From positions 1 to 54,982 of the IMG/VR virus record IMGVR_UViG_3300030329_003381: 54,982 bases of DNA; one strand, 5' to 3'. The notes beneath the pieces were generated by a model that did not search any database, was not told the DNA's origin, and worked only from the letters and a program-made list of their open reading frames with translations. This document shows positions 41,530-48,587 of this stretch, piece after piece; position 1 is the stretch's first letter; the number at the start of each line of letters is the position of its first letter. Both the position numbers and the translations under genes were made by a program. Origin of the DNA: a virus.

Positions 41530-41603
41530 TCTAATGGTTCCTCTCCTTTTGTGTATCCTTTTTTCTTAAGCCAATTTTCATACCAAGGATGGTGTTTTTT
41601 CAT
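41526..41603 (-). CDS. Possible 25-residue peptide
   Basis: A 25-codon frame coupled by ATGA on both sides, encoding a basic, Trp-containing peptide ('KKHHPWYENWLKKKGYTKG'). The double coupling in otherwise unused sequence is the main support. Confidence 0.4.
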   Translation of the reverse strand: MKKHHPWYENWLKKKGYTKGEEPLE

Positions 41604-41938
41604 TCTAGCTTACTCTCTATTAAATTCCTACAGTCTAAACATCGTTTCGATAATTCATTATAGTTCTCATCAACATTTACTTTGCCTTTTTCAAATTTTT
41701 CAAAGTCAGGAAGAGGCGATTGATGTCTCAAGCCACGTTTAAGCATTTCATTAACAATTGCTTTGTGGCGCAAATTAATATTATGTACTTCAACTAGCCC
41801 ATTTTTAGCATAGCCTGTTAAAGTTACTGAAGGATGAGGCGATCGTTTAATAGTCCCTACAAACATATGCAATTCAACATGCTCTCCTAAAAGATGTTGT
41901 TGACACATATATTCTGGATCAACCATCCACATTCTCAT
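41600..41938 (-). CDS. T4 endonuclease V-like DNA glycosylase/lyase (DenV family)
   Basis: The 112-residue protein aligns by eye with T4 DenV. 'QQHLLGEHVELHMFVGTI' matches DenV 'DQHLMAEYRELPRVFGAV', and 'NLRHKAIVNEMLKRGL' matches 'FLRKRQIELIAECLKRGF'. DenV removes UV pyrimidine dimers. The key Glu of the 'AEYRE' helix is kept as 'GEHVE'; the N-terminal catalytic residue cannot be confirmed ('MRMWMVDPE'). It could repair viral DNA or act on other bases. Confidence 0.65.
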   Translation of the reverse strand: MRMWMVDPEYMCQQHLLGEHVELHMFVGTIKRSPHPSVTLTGYAKNGLVEVHNINLRHKAIVNEMLKRGLRHQSPLPDFEKFEKGKVNVDENYNELSKRCLDCRNLIESKLE

Positions 41939-42030
41939 TTAACTAAAACCTCCAAACTAAAACCATAAATAAATATATATCTCATTTCTCTTACACAATG
42001 CTCACATTCACACAAACCTCGATACCTCAT
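41935..42030 (-). CDS. Zinc-ligand micro-protein (31 aa)
   Basis: It is only 31 codons long and carries 'CECEHC' with three Cys and one His, then an aromatic tail. ATGA overlaps on both sides couple it to DenV-like and zinc-finger genes. Confidence 0.45.
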   Translation of the reverse strand: MRYRGLCECEHCVREMRYIFIYGFSLEVLVK

Positions 42031-42347
42031 TCTTCATTCTCCGGATTATTTAAATCAACAAACTTTGGTACATAATCTATTATAATAGCATCATCAGGCA
42101 ATGTATCTTCTCTTACCTCTTTTTCTTTCTTCTCTGGCTTCCATATCTTCATCCCATATTTCTCACTAACTTTCTTAGCTGCCCACCACTTTCGAACTTT
42201 CGGTCGTGTCTTATAAGGTAACTTTGTAATAATAACTTCGTGCCCTTCATCACTGTGTTGATTTAAAGTCTTATCATCGCAATTAACTCCACATCTGATG
42301 CACCTACCGTAGTACTTCTCTGCTTTGTCATCTAGAATTTTTCCCAT
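42027..42347 (-). CDS. C2H2-like zinc-finger protein, first gene of a leaderless transcript (106 aa)
   Basis: It has 'CIRCGVNCDDKTLNQHSDEGH', a CxxC with two His like a single C2H2 finger. A Lys-rich 'KTRPKVRKWWAAKKVSEKYG' follows, and then an acidic end. A TATA box centred about 25 nt upstream of ATG makes this the first gene of an operon with a leaderless mRNA. Probably DNA-binding. Confidence 0.65.
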   Translation of the reverse strand: MGKILDDKAEKYYGRCIRCGVNCDDKTLNQHSDEGHEVIITKLPYKTRPKVRKWWAAKKVSEKYGMKIWKPEKKEKEVREDTLPDDAIIIDYVPKFVDLNNPENEE

Positions 42348-42386
42348 AATATATATATAAAGGCGTTTATATATAACTATTTTGGC
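42348..42386 (-). promoter_or_regulatory. Promoter P1 (TATA box, AT palindrome, GCC boxes)
   Basis: On the minus strand the 26-base module is GCCAA-N5-TTATAT-N5-CGCC(T), with the TATA core some 25 nt before ATG. Between core and start lies an alternating AT tract (42348-42360). The same 26-base spacing recurs at P2 and P3. Expected transcription starts at or next to the start codon. Confidence 0.75.
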
Positions 42387-42404
42387 TTTTTGTGGCGTTG
42401 GCTC

Positions 42405-42539
42405 TTATGTCTCAGGTTTGAAACTTTCCATACATTTGGCACATTCTTGCCATTCCCAATCTTTAGGCATTAAATCTCTACAATGCTTACAGACAGGATA
42501 TTCATGTTCTTCATTTGCATTTGTTACATTCATAATCAT
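42405..42539 (-). CDS. Zinc-ribbon micro-protein (44 aa)
   Basis: The frame encodes 'CKHC' and 'CAKC' pairs around 'DLMPKDWEWQE', a short zinc ribbon. Two ATG codons two positions apart exist; I give the longer. It lies between the structured intergenic region and promoter P1, on the same strand as both neighbours. Confidence 0.5.
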   Translation of the reverse strand: MIMNVTNANEEHEYPVCKHCRDLMPKDWEWQECAKCMESFKPET

Positions 42540-42973
42540 AAAAGGTCTCAGCGGGAATTCCTCCTACCCTAACCGGACCGAGACCTGTTACTTCATCGAG
42601 GTATCAACGTGCAGTGCTTACAGTGGGCCTTTCAACTCGTGTGAGTCGAGGTACGCTTGTACTAGATATCGTGCAGGGACGTGATGAAGCCTGCTATCGT
42701 ATTAATCCGATAACTATAAAGAGAAAAGACCCATTATGATCAATAATGGGCCTGTTATAGATACTTATTAACTACGTGAGGAGAGATGTGTCGCCAGGGA
42801 CCCGAAGGTGTAGGAGGGACATGTGCACTCGTGAGAAGTTAAGTACCTACCTGTTATACCGTATACGTGATAACTGTAAAAAAAAAAGAGGTCCAAAGAG
42901 TTTGCACCGGGCGTCAAGAGTTACTGGAACTCCCTATGAATGACGTTATACAAGACCAAATTGAGTTGCCCGT
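42540..42973. other. Gene-free structured region with several hairpins and a U-tract
   Basis: No convincing gene is seen over about 430 bases. Hairpins include GGTCTC/GAGACC (42544-42585), GCAGG/CCTGC (about 42673-42695), TATCG/CGATA (about 42697-42714), CCCATTAT/ATAATGGG (42731-42752) and GTTAT/ATAAC around CGTATACG. On the minus strand, a T10 run (complement of 42878-42887) lies downstream of the winged-helix gene and would end its transcript. After it, a structured RNA could be made in either direction. The composition is richer in G and C than in the genes around. Confidence 0.55.
42878..42887 (-). terminator. U-tract terminator behind the winged-helix gene
   Basis: On the minus strand GGACCTC is followed by T10. 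It lies about 90 nt after the stop of the winged-helix gene. Such a run is a strong archaeal terminator. It isolates the region beyond it from the promoter P2 transcript. Confidence 0.65.
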
Positions 42974-43279
42974 TTATGCGTCTTTGGATTTCTTCTTTGT
43001 TGTTTTTGGGACTGACCATCTATAGTAGGTTTTAGTGTCTCTTCTACCTTGTTCGATCTTGCCCTCGCTCATCAGCTTATTCAAGACATTTCTTGTATAA
43101 ACCTCGCTCACATGAGACTCTGAAGATATGGTCTTAACAGAGGCCCATAATTGTGGACTTTCGGCTGACAAGGTTTGTAAGCATTTGATCACTCGTTCTT
43201 TCGATGATCCTACTGAGATGCTATCAAAGTCCTCGATTGACCTTGCTTCCACAAGGTCTCGATTAATCTTTTCTTCCAT
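42974..43279 (-). CDS. Winged-helix regulator under promoter P2 (101 aa)
   Basis: The core 'SSKERVIKCLQTLSAESPQLWASVKTISSESHVSEVYTRNVLNKLMSEGKIEQGRRDTKTYYRWSV' in pieces reads as helices and a wing. A Lys-rich tail ends the protein. The N-terminus 'LVEARSIEDFDSISVG' has a short motif before the fold, a build shared with other winged-helix genes here. Its own promoter has an AT palindrome, so it may autoregulate. Confidence 0.7.
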   Translation of the reverse strand: MEEKINRDLVEARSIEDFDSISVGSSKERVIKCLQTLSAESPQLWASVKTISSESHVSEVYTRNVLNKLMSEGKIEQGRRDTKTYYRWSVPKTTKKKSKDA

Positions 43280-43320
43280 ACGATATATATATCGTGGCGT
43301 TTAAATATAAAGTTATTGGC
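43280..43320 (-). promoter_or_regulatory. Promoter P2 with perfect CGATATATATATCG palindrome
   Basis: A 14-base palindrome (43281-43294) touches the start codon. Beyond it lies the 26-base module GCCAA-N5-TTATAT-N5-CGCC(A) with the TATA core about 27 nt upstream of ATG, predicting a leaderless transcript. The palindrome covers the initiation site and is a good operator candidate. Confidence 0.75.
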
Positions 43321-43331
43321 TTTATTTCGCG

Positions 43332-43532
43332 TTAGGACGTTTGTTGTATAAGCTGTGGTGCATCCATAACATACTCTTTACCACATCTACCACATACAAC
43401 TTGTGCATTGTATTTAGGGAAGTGGTTAGGTGTATTACAATGATCGCAAACTTGCTTCCATTTTACTGTCCACCCTTCTCTCTCTAGCACAACGGACTTT
43501 ATAATCATCTCGTTGATTTTTTTGCTACTCAT
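43332..43532 (-). CDS. Zinc-ribbon protein (66 aa)
   Basis: Helical first half ('KINEMIIKSVVLEREGW'), then 'CDHCNTP' and 'CGRCGKEY', a four-cysteine ribbon, and a Gln-rich end. It stops just before promoter P2. It overlaps the previous gene by 8 nt. Confidence 0.6.
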   Translation of the reverse strand: MSSKKINEMIIKSVVLEREGWTVKWKQVCDHCNTPNHFPKYNAQVVCGRCGKEYVMDAPQLIQQTS

Positions 43533-43860
43533 ACTTTACTCCGTTCACTGAAACTGAAACTGGTTTTTGTAGTTTCAGAAGATCATCTATACTCACTTCA
43601 TCACCACGACCAATTCTTGTAATAATTTGTGTATACTTGACATCTAGTTTGTCTAGATCATCTGTGGCATACCATAACCACAATTGCTTGTTGATTGCTA
43701 ATACACCTGCATACTTGTTTGGAAATTCTTTCTTCGCTGCTTTGTATTTACGAGGTAATGAATTACCCATAGTTTGTAAATTGATCATTGCGAACTCTAA
43801 TTTCATAAAGCCAATATCGAATTCAGTGTATCTAATTATCTCATCAACTTTTTTGTCCAT
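43525..43860 (-). CDS. Hypothetical protein (111 aa)
   Basis: The ATG at 'DKKVDEIIRYTEFDIGF' is preferred because the longer reading would overlap a clear zinc-finger gene by 152 nt. The product is helical with 'AGVLAINKQLWLWYATDDLDKLDVKYTQI' and ends 'VSVSVNGVKYE'. No family is recognised. Confidence 0.55.
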   Translation of the reverse strand: MDKKVDEIIRYTEFDIGFMKLEFAMINLQTMGNSLPRKYKAAKKEFPNKYAGVLAINKQLWLWYATDDLDKLDVKYTQIITRIGRGDEVSIDDLLKLQKPVSVSVNGVKYE

Positions 43861-44068
43861 TCCACAAGTTAAACCTCCGCTTACCTTTACTACTGGCAGG
43901 ACGTGTTCTAAGTCTTGTCCCACAACACGGACAAAATGCTCCTTCCCATAAGATAAATATCCCACAGGAACTACATCTTTTTCTTCCGTCACCATAGTTG
44001 AAGTCTCCCTTGTATCGTTGGTATGATTTGTGTTTTAAACAAATCCCATTGCATGTTTGTACTTTCAT
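43844..44068 (-). CDS. Small zinc protein of the CPCCG-LR-RP type, copy 1 (74 aa)
   Basis: The order is 'CNGICLKH', then 'KRCSSC', then 'FCPCCGTRLRTRP' and a basic tail. That is the pattern C-x-G-x-C...RC..C...FCPCCG.RLR.RP that I associate with a widespread Nitrososphaerota family. Its paralogue lies at 44177-44455. Possible role: transcription or translation factor; it resembles a split zinc domain. Host-related origin is a reasonable inference. Confidence 0.7.
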   Translation of the reverse strand: MKVQTCNGICLKHKSYQRYKGDFNYGDGRKRCSSCGIFILWEGAFCPCCGTRLRTRPASSKGKRRFNLWNGQKS

Positions 44069-44169
44069 TTTCTTTTATGTGTTTCCTTGACATGATTTAT
44101 AACCTCTTTAAAGTTCTTAAAGTCTCCTTTACCACAATGTATACAATGTGTAATGTCATAGGGAGGCAT
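44065..44169 (-). CDS. Single C2H2 zinc-finger micro-protein (34 aa)
   Basis: 'CIHCGKGDF' and 'HVKETHK' give one classical C2H2 finger with the right spacing. It overlaps the following gene by ATGA. Such single fingers are common in archaeal viruses. Confidence 0.6.
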   Translation of the reverse strand: MPPYDITHCIHCGKGDFKNFKEVINHVKETHKRK

Positions 44170-44176
44170 TCGTCAA

Positions 44177-44455
44177 TTACGATTTGGTGAATTCCTTTAA
44201 TGACCTTATAGGGCGACCACTTACAGAGGTCTTATTAACATATAATGAACGGTGTTTACCGCGAGGTTTCGAACGTAACCTTCTATGACAACATATGCAA
44301 TAGAAGGTTTTCCAAGTATCTTTAGGATCAAACCATTTACTGCATCCTTTGCAATACCAAAGTCTCTCATAGATTCTCTGATACCCATTATGTTTACCTG
44401 GCACACGGTCAGCACGCTGTGCATAACGCGCACACACGCCATGACATAGATACAA
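44177..44455 (-). CDS. Small zinc protein of the CPCCG-LR-RP type, copy 2 (92 aa)
   Basis: 'CHGVCARY', 'YCKGCSKWF', 'FYCICCHRRLRSKPRGKHR' follow the same order as copy 1 with an Ile for Pro in the CxxC. The C-terminus has extra 30 residues. The doubling suggests adaptation or a dosage role. Confidence 0.7.
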   Translation of the reverse strand: MYLCHGVCARYAQRADRVPGKHNGYQRIYERLWYCKGCSKWFDPKDTWKTFYCICCHRRLRSKPRGKHRSLYVNKTSVSGRPIRSLKEFTKS

Positions 44456-44456
44456 G

Positions 44457-44645
44457 TTAGTTCTTAAACTCCTTGTACGGATGTGTACTCTTCTTTTGCA
44501 ATTCTATTTGTTCGTCGTGGTGTGCTCTACAAAAGTTCACTTTAGCTTTAACATCTTCAAAGATCCCTTTCTCTTTTTCCACTCGAACTATTGCTTCAAC
44601 TACTATGTCTGTAGGTGCTTCACAACCTACTGCGTCACAGGTCAA
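44457..44645 (-). CDS. Zinc-ligand protein (62 aa)
   Basis: It begins 'TCDAVGCEAPTDIV' and later has 'FCRAHHDEQIEL', a C-C-C-H(H) ligand set typical for a zinc-stabilised hairpin. No family is recognised. It abuts the gene after by one base. Confidence 0.55.
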   Translation of the reverse strand: MTCDAVGCEAPTDIVVEAIVRVEKEKGIFEDVKAKVNFCRAHHDEQIELQKKSTHPYKEFKN

Positions 44646-45022
44646 TAGTCGTCCTCCTCTTCTTCATCATCACTGCCAAAGTCAATTGTCAATGTTCTAA
44701 TTCTACTACCTTCGTATGTGGCGTATACTGGATATGAACCGTCGCCATATAAAGTATCACATACAATACCAGATTGATATTCGTGGAAGTTTTTCTTCAT
44801 TTCGCTTGTATTCTCTGGAACATACCCTCTAATTTTAAGTAGCTGGTTATAATTCACAGTGTGTCGTTTAGGTACTTCTTCCATACATCCTGTATCTTCG
44901 TTGAGGACTTCTTCCATTTCTCTCTCCTCATCCGGTAGAACGTAACACGGATCAATGATCATTATCTGACCACTATCAACTGCACATTCGCCTATTTTTT
45001 GTCCATCATGCATCATTATCAC
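44642..45022 (-). CDS. DUF4241-like phage protein (126 aa)
   Basis: 'AVDSGQIMIIDPCYVLPDEE' and 'YGDGSYPVYATYE' are characteristic phrases of a phage protein family of unknown function (similar to DUF4241). The C-terminus is a run of Asp/Glu. It occurs in many tailed phages; its role is unknown. Confidence 0.6.
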   Translation of the reverse strand: MIMMHDGQKIGECAVDSGQIMIIDPCYVLPDEEREMEEVLNEDTGCMEEVPKRHTVNYNQLLKIRGYVPENTSEMKKNFHEYQSGIVCDTLYGDGSYPVYATYEGSRIRTLTIDFGSDDEEEEDDY

Positions 45023-45482
45023 CTCCTAGTTCTCGCATTACCCATAGGAAATCTAAACAAGGTTCTATTTCTAACTTTGTATTCCTATGCCTGCTAAAAT
45101 TGTCATGAGTGTGACCCCACAGTGAAAAACTATTCAATTCAAAGTCTAACGTATCATGCATAAACTTTACTATATCTTCCCATTCGTGACCATATATATT
45201 AATATGTGCTGGGTTACGCTCTTTAGTATAATCCCAATTCTTTTCAATTATACGTACGCTCATATAGTAATCATCTTCTCTATCGTAATGAGGATGTACA
45301 TCTCTGCCTCGTATAAGCCTGCAAGCAAAATCATATGTGAGATTATGACGTTCAGTGTTCTGGTATGGATTATGTCGACTTAGTATTTCTGCTAATCCTC
45401 TAGCTACATACTCGGCGAATTCATCATCTTCCTCCCATGTAACTTTCCATTTACTGCCTTCACCTAATTCAGTCATTGTCAT
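45006..45482 (-). CDS. Hypothetical protein (158 aa)
   Basis: Acidic alpha/beta protein with several His ('DFACRLIRGRDVHPHYDREDD', 'HINIYGHEWEDIVKFMHD', 'SLWGHTHDNFSRH'). The start could be two codons later. The His and Asp could bind metal, but no catalytic motif is recognised. It overlaps the DUF4241-like gene by 17 nt. Confidence 0.55.
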   Translation of the reverse strand: MTMTELGEGSKWKVTWEEDDEFAEYVARGLAEILSRHNPYQNTERHNLTYDFACRLIRGRDVHPHYDREDDYYMSVRIIEKNWDYTKERNPAHINIYGHEWEDIVKFMHDTLDFELNSFSLWGHTHDNFSRHRNTKLEIEPCLDFLWVMRELGGDNDA

Positions 45483-45576
45483 TGTACTCCCTAGCTAATT
45501 CTCCTATATCGTCTACGTGTATTAAATCGTCATCTTCAAACTCTTCACTACAGTGTGGACATTTTATTACTGCCAT
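45469..45576 (-). CDS. Acidic zinc-ligand micro-protein (35 aa)
   Basis: 'CPHCSEEFEDDDLIHV' gives CxxC with a distant His. The rest is acidic. It overlaps the next gene by 14 nt and starts one base after the previous stop. Confidence 0.5.
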   Translation of the reverse strand: MAVIKCPHCSEEFEDDDLIHVDDIGELAREYNDND

Positions 45577-45927
45577 CTAATCACCTCCCTCCATTGTAAC
45601 ATTATCTTCGTTGATTTCTAAAATGAACTGTCCCATTTGTTCACTAGTAAGTTCTCCTGCAGCTTCGACACCCAATGTAGAACGTATCATAGCAGTTGCA
45701 AACTTACCAGCAACAGTAGGTCCTAACAAAATTTGAAATGCTGCATCCCGTTTCCAGGCATCCCAAATCTTACCCATACCTTTACGAGGTACAGTATTTT
45801 CAGAGAACACCATATGATCTACGGCCTGCTCTTCTAACTCACAGTACTGACATATTTCAGTCTTGTTATCTCTACGAGAGAGAATATTTTTTGTTTCATT
45901 TTTATTACATCTAGTACATATCATCAT
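45577..45927 (-). CDS. Zinc-ribbon protein (116 aa)
   Basis: 'CTRCNKNETKNILSRRDNKTEICQYC' is a zinc-ribbon of a type frequently seen in phages ('C..C......R.DN.T.IC..C'). The remaining helices include 'AAFQILLGPTVAGKFATAMI', which is hydrophobic and may be a protein interface. Start is uncertain by one codon. Confidence 0.6.
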   Translation of the reverse strand: MMICTRCNKNETKNILSRRDNKTEICQYCELEEQAVDHMVFSENTVPRKGMGKIWDAWKRDAAFQILLGPTVAGKFATAMIRSTLGVEAAGELTSEQMGQFILEINEDNVTMEGGD

Positions 45928-46196
45928 CGGTGTTCATCCTCATAATCTCTAATTGAATTGTTATCAACAACTCCTATTCCGTCATCTTCGTAGGTATATT
46001 TTAATTTACCTTCACGTTTAGCTTTAATTGATTCAACTATTCTATCTGTTAGTTCACTAATACCTTGTTCTAGTTGGTCCATAAAAACTATTGTAGTTTG
46101 TGCTTGTAATAGTTCCACGTCATCTAATATAACTGTAAGCATTAGTGTGTGTTGTTCTTTGTTTTCCATTCTATCAATTCTAAATTCTTCAGTCAA
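45924..46196 (-). CDS. Hypothetical protein (90 aa)
   Basis: Alpha/beta with a helix 'LEQGISELTDRIVESIKAKREG'. It couples by ATGA on both sides. No known family is recognised. Confidence 0.5.
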   Translation of the reverse strand: MTEEFRIDRMENKEQHTLMLTVILDDVELLQAQTTIVFMDQLEQGISELTDRIVESIKAKREGKLKYTYEDDGIGVVDNNSIRDYEDEHR

Positions 46197-46408
46197 TATT
46201 CATCATCTCTATCTTCTGGTTCGTATTCAGCTAATTCGAATGTTTTGCATTCGCACTTGTTGCATTTCTCAGACCAATTAGTTTCTTGATTACCTTCATC
46301 ATGCCACTCTAAAGTATGACCACATATGCACGGATCATCATCTTCTAAATGTTCTACATAACGTTCTGCATAAGGAGAATCTCTGTCTCCATATTCTCTA
46401 CCTACCAT
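46193..46408 (-). CDS. CxCGH zinc protein, paralogue 2 (71 aa)
   Basis: It contains 'CICGHTLEWH', 'CNKCECKTF', and an acidic tail 'YEPEDRDDEY'. The order and the tail match the 88-residue protein near 38.5 kb. See there for the shared pattern. Zinc binding is likely. Confidence 0.6.
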   Translation of the reverse strand: MVGREYGDRDSPYAERYVEHLEDDDPCICGHTLEWHDEGNQETNWSEKCNKCECKTFELAEYEPEDRDDEY

Positions 46409-46638
46409 CGTTCTTCGTTATTAGTCTCCGCATGGTGCCATTCGAAAAATGCAGGAAGCTCATTAACATAATGCCATGGCTTTTCTAAGAAAGCATACAA
46501 ATCTTTTAACCCGTGCATGTCTCCCCAGTACTCTGCAAAGCGTCGTAAGTATTCATAATCATCAAAGAAAGTATGATCTAGTATGTGTCGGAAACCACAT
46601 ATCTTACACCTGTGATCTGAAGGCTTACCATCCGACAA
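46402..46638 (-). CDS. Zinc-ligand protein, TTG start (78 aa)
   Basis: Only the C-terminal part of a longer frame is likely to be real since the front overlaps a clear gene. A TTG at 46638 overlaps that gene by 14 nt. The product has 'HRCKICGFRHILDH' and later many aromatic residues ('AYWGDMHGL'-type). His and Cys could bind zinc. Confidence 0.45.
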   Translation of the reverse strand: MSDGKPSDHRCKICGFRHILDHTFFDDYEYLRRFAEYWGDMHGLKDLYAFLEKPWHYVNELPAFFEWHHAETNNEERW

Positions 46639-47020
46639 TGTGTTTACTCCCGAAGAATGTAGCTGATTGTGCGTCACGTTGATCTTCAAATACATTTGCA
46701 CAGGCATAACATTCTCCATCATAACATGCCATGCATAATTCGTTACCGCATCTATCACAATGCTCATGCCACTCGCATAAGTTACCTTGGCACATAAACT
46801 GAAAGTGCATCTTGACTCCGCACTTTTTATCTACACAATGGGCCAATTCCCATCCTGGAACAACTTTACCATTATATTCCATCCACTCATCTTTAGGTGT
46901 AGATATCCATTCACAGTCTGCCCCACACTTGTAACATCCTTCTTTCTTGATCTTAACGAATCTCTTGGGCTTCTCTGCCTTTAAATCTTCATATATTTTC
47001 CACCAGTTAATTTTTTTCAT
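46625..47020 (-). CDS. Multi-zinc protein (131 aa)
   Basis: Cysteine pairs 'CYKCGADC', 'HCVDKKC', 'CQGNLCEWHEHC', 'CGNELCMACYDGECYAC' give about 12 cysteines and several His, enough for three zinc sites. The layout resembles RING/treble-clef repeats. No enzymatic role can be seen. Confidence 0.6.
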   Translation of the reverse strand: MKKINWWKIYEDLKAEKPKRFVKIKKEGCYKCGADCEWISTPKDEWMEYNGKVVPGWELAHCVDKKCGVKMHFQFMCQGNLCEWHEHCDRCGNELCMACYDGECYACANVFEDQRDAQSATFFGSKHIVGW

Positions 47021-47244
47021 ATCGGCATATCTCCTTTATCATCACTCTCTAACCATTTGTTTACTTGAGGACTACTCATAACAAAATGCATTCCTCTATA
47101 AATTGTCCATCCTCTCTCTTGACAAATTGTGTCTATATATTGTAACCCTGTTTTTAATTCATGATCATATTGTGCTAACATAATTACGTGATCAACATTC
47201 TCTTTGAATTCACTATTGTCCCATGGATCTATATTGTCGTTCAT
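47017..47244 (-). CDS. Hypothetical protein (75 aa)
   Basis: Starts at the ATG overlapping the HerA stop (ATGA), which avoids an in-frame false extension. The product is alpha/beta ('VDHVIMLAQYDHELKTGLQYIDTICQERGW'). No family is recognised. Confidence 0.55.
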   Translation of the reverse strand: MNDNIDPWDNSEFKENVDHVIMLAQYDHELKTGLQYIDTICQERGWTIYRGMHFVMSSPQVNKWLESDDKGDMPI

Positions 47245-48227
47245 ATTAATCCAAACGTTCCTATTATACACGCAGCCCCGAATATCCCAAGTATTGCCCA
47301 ACCTAGTTGTTGTTTAAATTCTGCCTTTGATTTTTCTAAGTCAGCATTTTTAATATCTCTATTTAGATAGTCTATGTACTTGTCTTTCTTTAATCTCTTT
47401 AATTTAACCTTAGGCTCTTTTCCATCTAGTGATGGCTCAGAACCTGCATGATGAGTTTCTCTTCTTCTAATATGGTGTGGCTCTGTTAGTTTTAACCATT
47501 GTGGTGAATAAAACATTGCTTGCCCTTTACCGAATCTCTTTATCTTATTCATAATTTCTTTCCTACCTTTACTATCTATGCCATCATCATCTAATAATTC
47601 CTTCACACTTTCCAGGTCTCTATTGGCTTGCATATTCAATATTATATTTAAGTCAGCTTGTGAAAGAATATTTTTATGGAGGATTGAGGCTCTCTGAGTA
47701 ATAGACGTAACGCCGATGCCTCTGCCTCTACCTCTTCTTACAAGATTATCAATAGCTTTAAATGATGCTTTTCCTTCTTTTCCTCCACCCGTTTGTGGCG
47801 CAAAAACATCTGTCTCTTCAATAATTACATGAAGTGGTTTTCTATTTTTCTGATAAAGTTCATTAACAAATTCTGTTACAAATTCTCTCTGCGTATCTTG
47901 ATCCCAATGACTCACATCTATCAGAATAGATTTTTTTAGATCGACTATCAAGTTCGCTAGCTTTGGCCCGTCTCCCATTTCGATATCAATATCACCGTGA
48001 TCTCCTCCGAAGATTGGAATAGAATATAATTCTCTAAGACCCCAATGAGCTCCCATAGGATCTATTACCACAAATGGATAATCATTCTTTGCTAGTTCTT
48101 CTTCTAACACACCTGCCAGATAAGATTTACCTGCACCTCTCTTAGCGAGGATGTTTATGCATTTAGTGATTGTATTGGGAGGTAAACTTATTGTACCTAA
48201 ATGTAACTCTGGTAATTGTTTACTCAT
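47241..48227 (-). CDS. HerA/FtsK-like ATPase with C-terminal membrane anchor
   Basis: Walker A is 'AKRGAGKS' (28-35) and Walker B 'HVIIEETDVF' (133-142). 'NLVRRGRGRGIGVTSITQR' follows, typical of HerA-type translocases. The last 25 residues ('LGWAILGIFGAACIIGTFGLI', about 305-325) form a membrane helix, which is unusual. HerA proteins move DNA with the NurA nuclease; here no NurA is seen, but a RecB-like nuclease exists. Function could be DNA movement at the membrane. Confidence 0.8.
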   Translation of the reverse strand: MSKQLPELHLGTISLPPNTITKCINILAKRGAGKSYLAGVLEEELAKNDYPFVVIDPMGAHWGLRELYSIPIFGGDHGDIDIEMGDGPKLANLIVDLKKSILIDVSHWDQDTQREFVTEFVNELYQKNRKPLHVIIEETDVFAPQTGGGKEGKASFKAIDNLVRRGRGRGIGVTSITQRASILHKNILSQADLNIILNMQANRDLESVKELLDDDGIDSKGRKEIMNKIKRFGKGQAMFYSPQWLKLTEPHHIRRRETHHAGSEPSLDGKEPKVKLKRLKKDKYIDYLNRDIKNADLEKSKAEFKQQLGWAILGIFGAACIIGTFGLI

Positions 48228-48480
48228 CTATTTTTCGTCCCCAGTATAAATAAATTAAACATTTTGTAGCTATAAGTTCTTCTATATTTTCTTTACGGTG
48301 CATTCCAGATGCTTCTTTACATATTGCACCTTCATCATTGAGCTGAACATAACGTCTTAAAAAGTTTGATATATGTCCATCTATCTCATCTATCTCTTCA
48401 GGTGTACATTTTTCTAACAAGTCATGTAACTCTTCTGGTTTTAATGGTGCTACTCTGTGTAACACATCTTCTATATTCAT
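48220..48480 (-). CDS. Hypothetical protein before HerA (86 aa)
   Basis: A helical protein with 'LKPEELHDLLEKCTPEEIDEIDGHISNFLRRYV'. It overlaps HerA by 8 nt. It might be a HerA partner by position alone. No family is known to me. Confidence 0.5.
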   Translation of the reverse strand: MNIEDVLHRVAPLKPEELHDLLEKCTPEEIDEIDGHISNFLRRYVQLNDEGAICKEASGMHRKENIEELIATKCLIYLYWGRKIDE

Positions 48481-48587
48481 TTATCCAGCTTCTCCACTAC
48501 CAATGATAATAGTTTGTTCATTCGTTTAAGTTCAAGTAAAATATTATGAATGTCTGCATAGTAATCTACTTCATATCCTGTAACCAT
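48477..48587 (-). CDS. Coiled micro-protein (36 aa)
   Basis: A 36-codon helical peptide ('DIHNILLELKRMNKLLSLVVEKLDK') coupled by TAATG in front and ATGA behind. The heptads suggest dimer formation. Confidence 0.5.
   Translation of the reverse strand: MVTGYEVDYYADIHNILLELKRMNKLLSLVVEKLDK

Noticed and set aside
42382-42684. A 100-codon plus-strand frame in the hairpin-rich region
   Set aside because: Its composition (Ser/Cys/Thr-rich, no domains) resembles a random frame and it runs antisense to a small zinc gene and through hairpins. It also has no ribosome site, though the TATA core of P1 could in principle work both ways.
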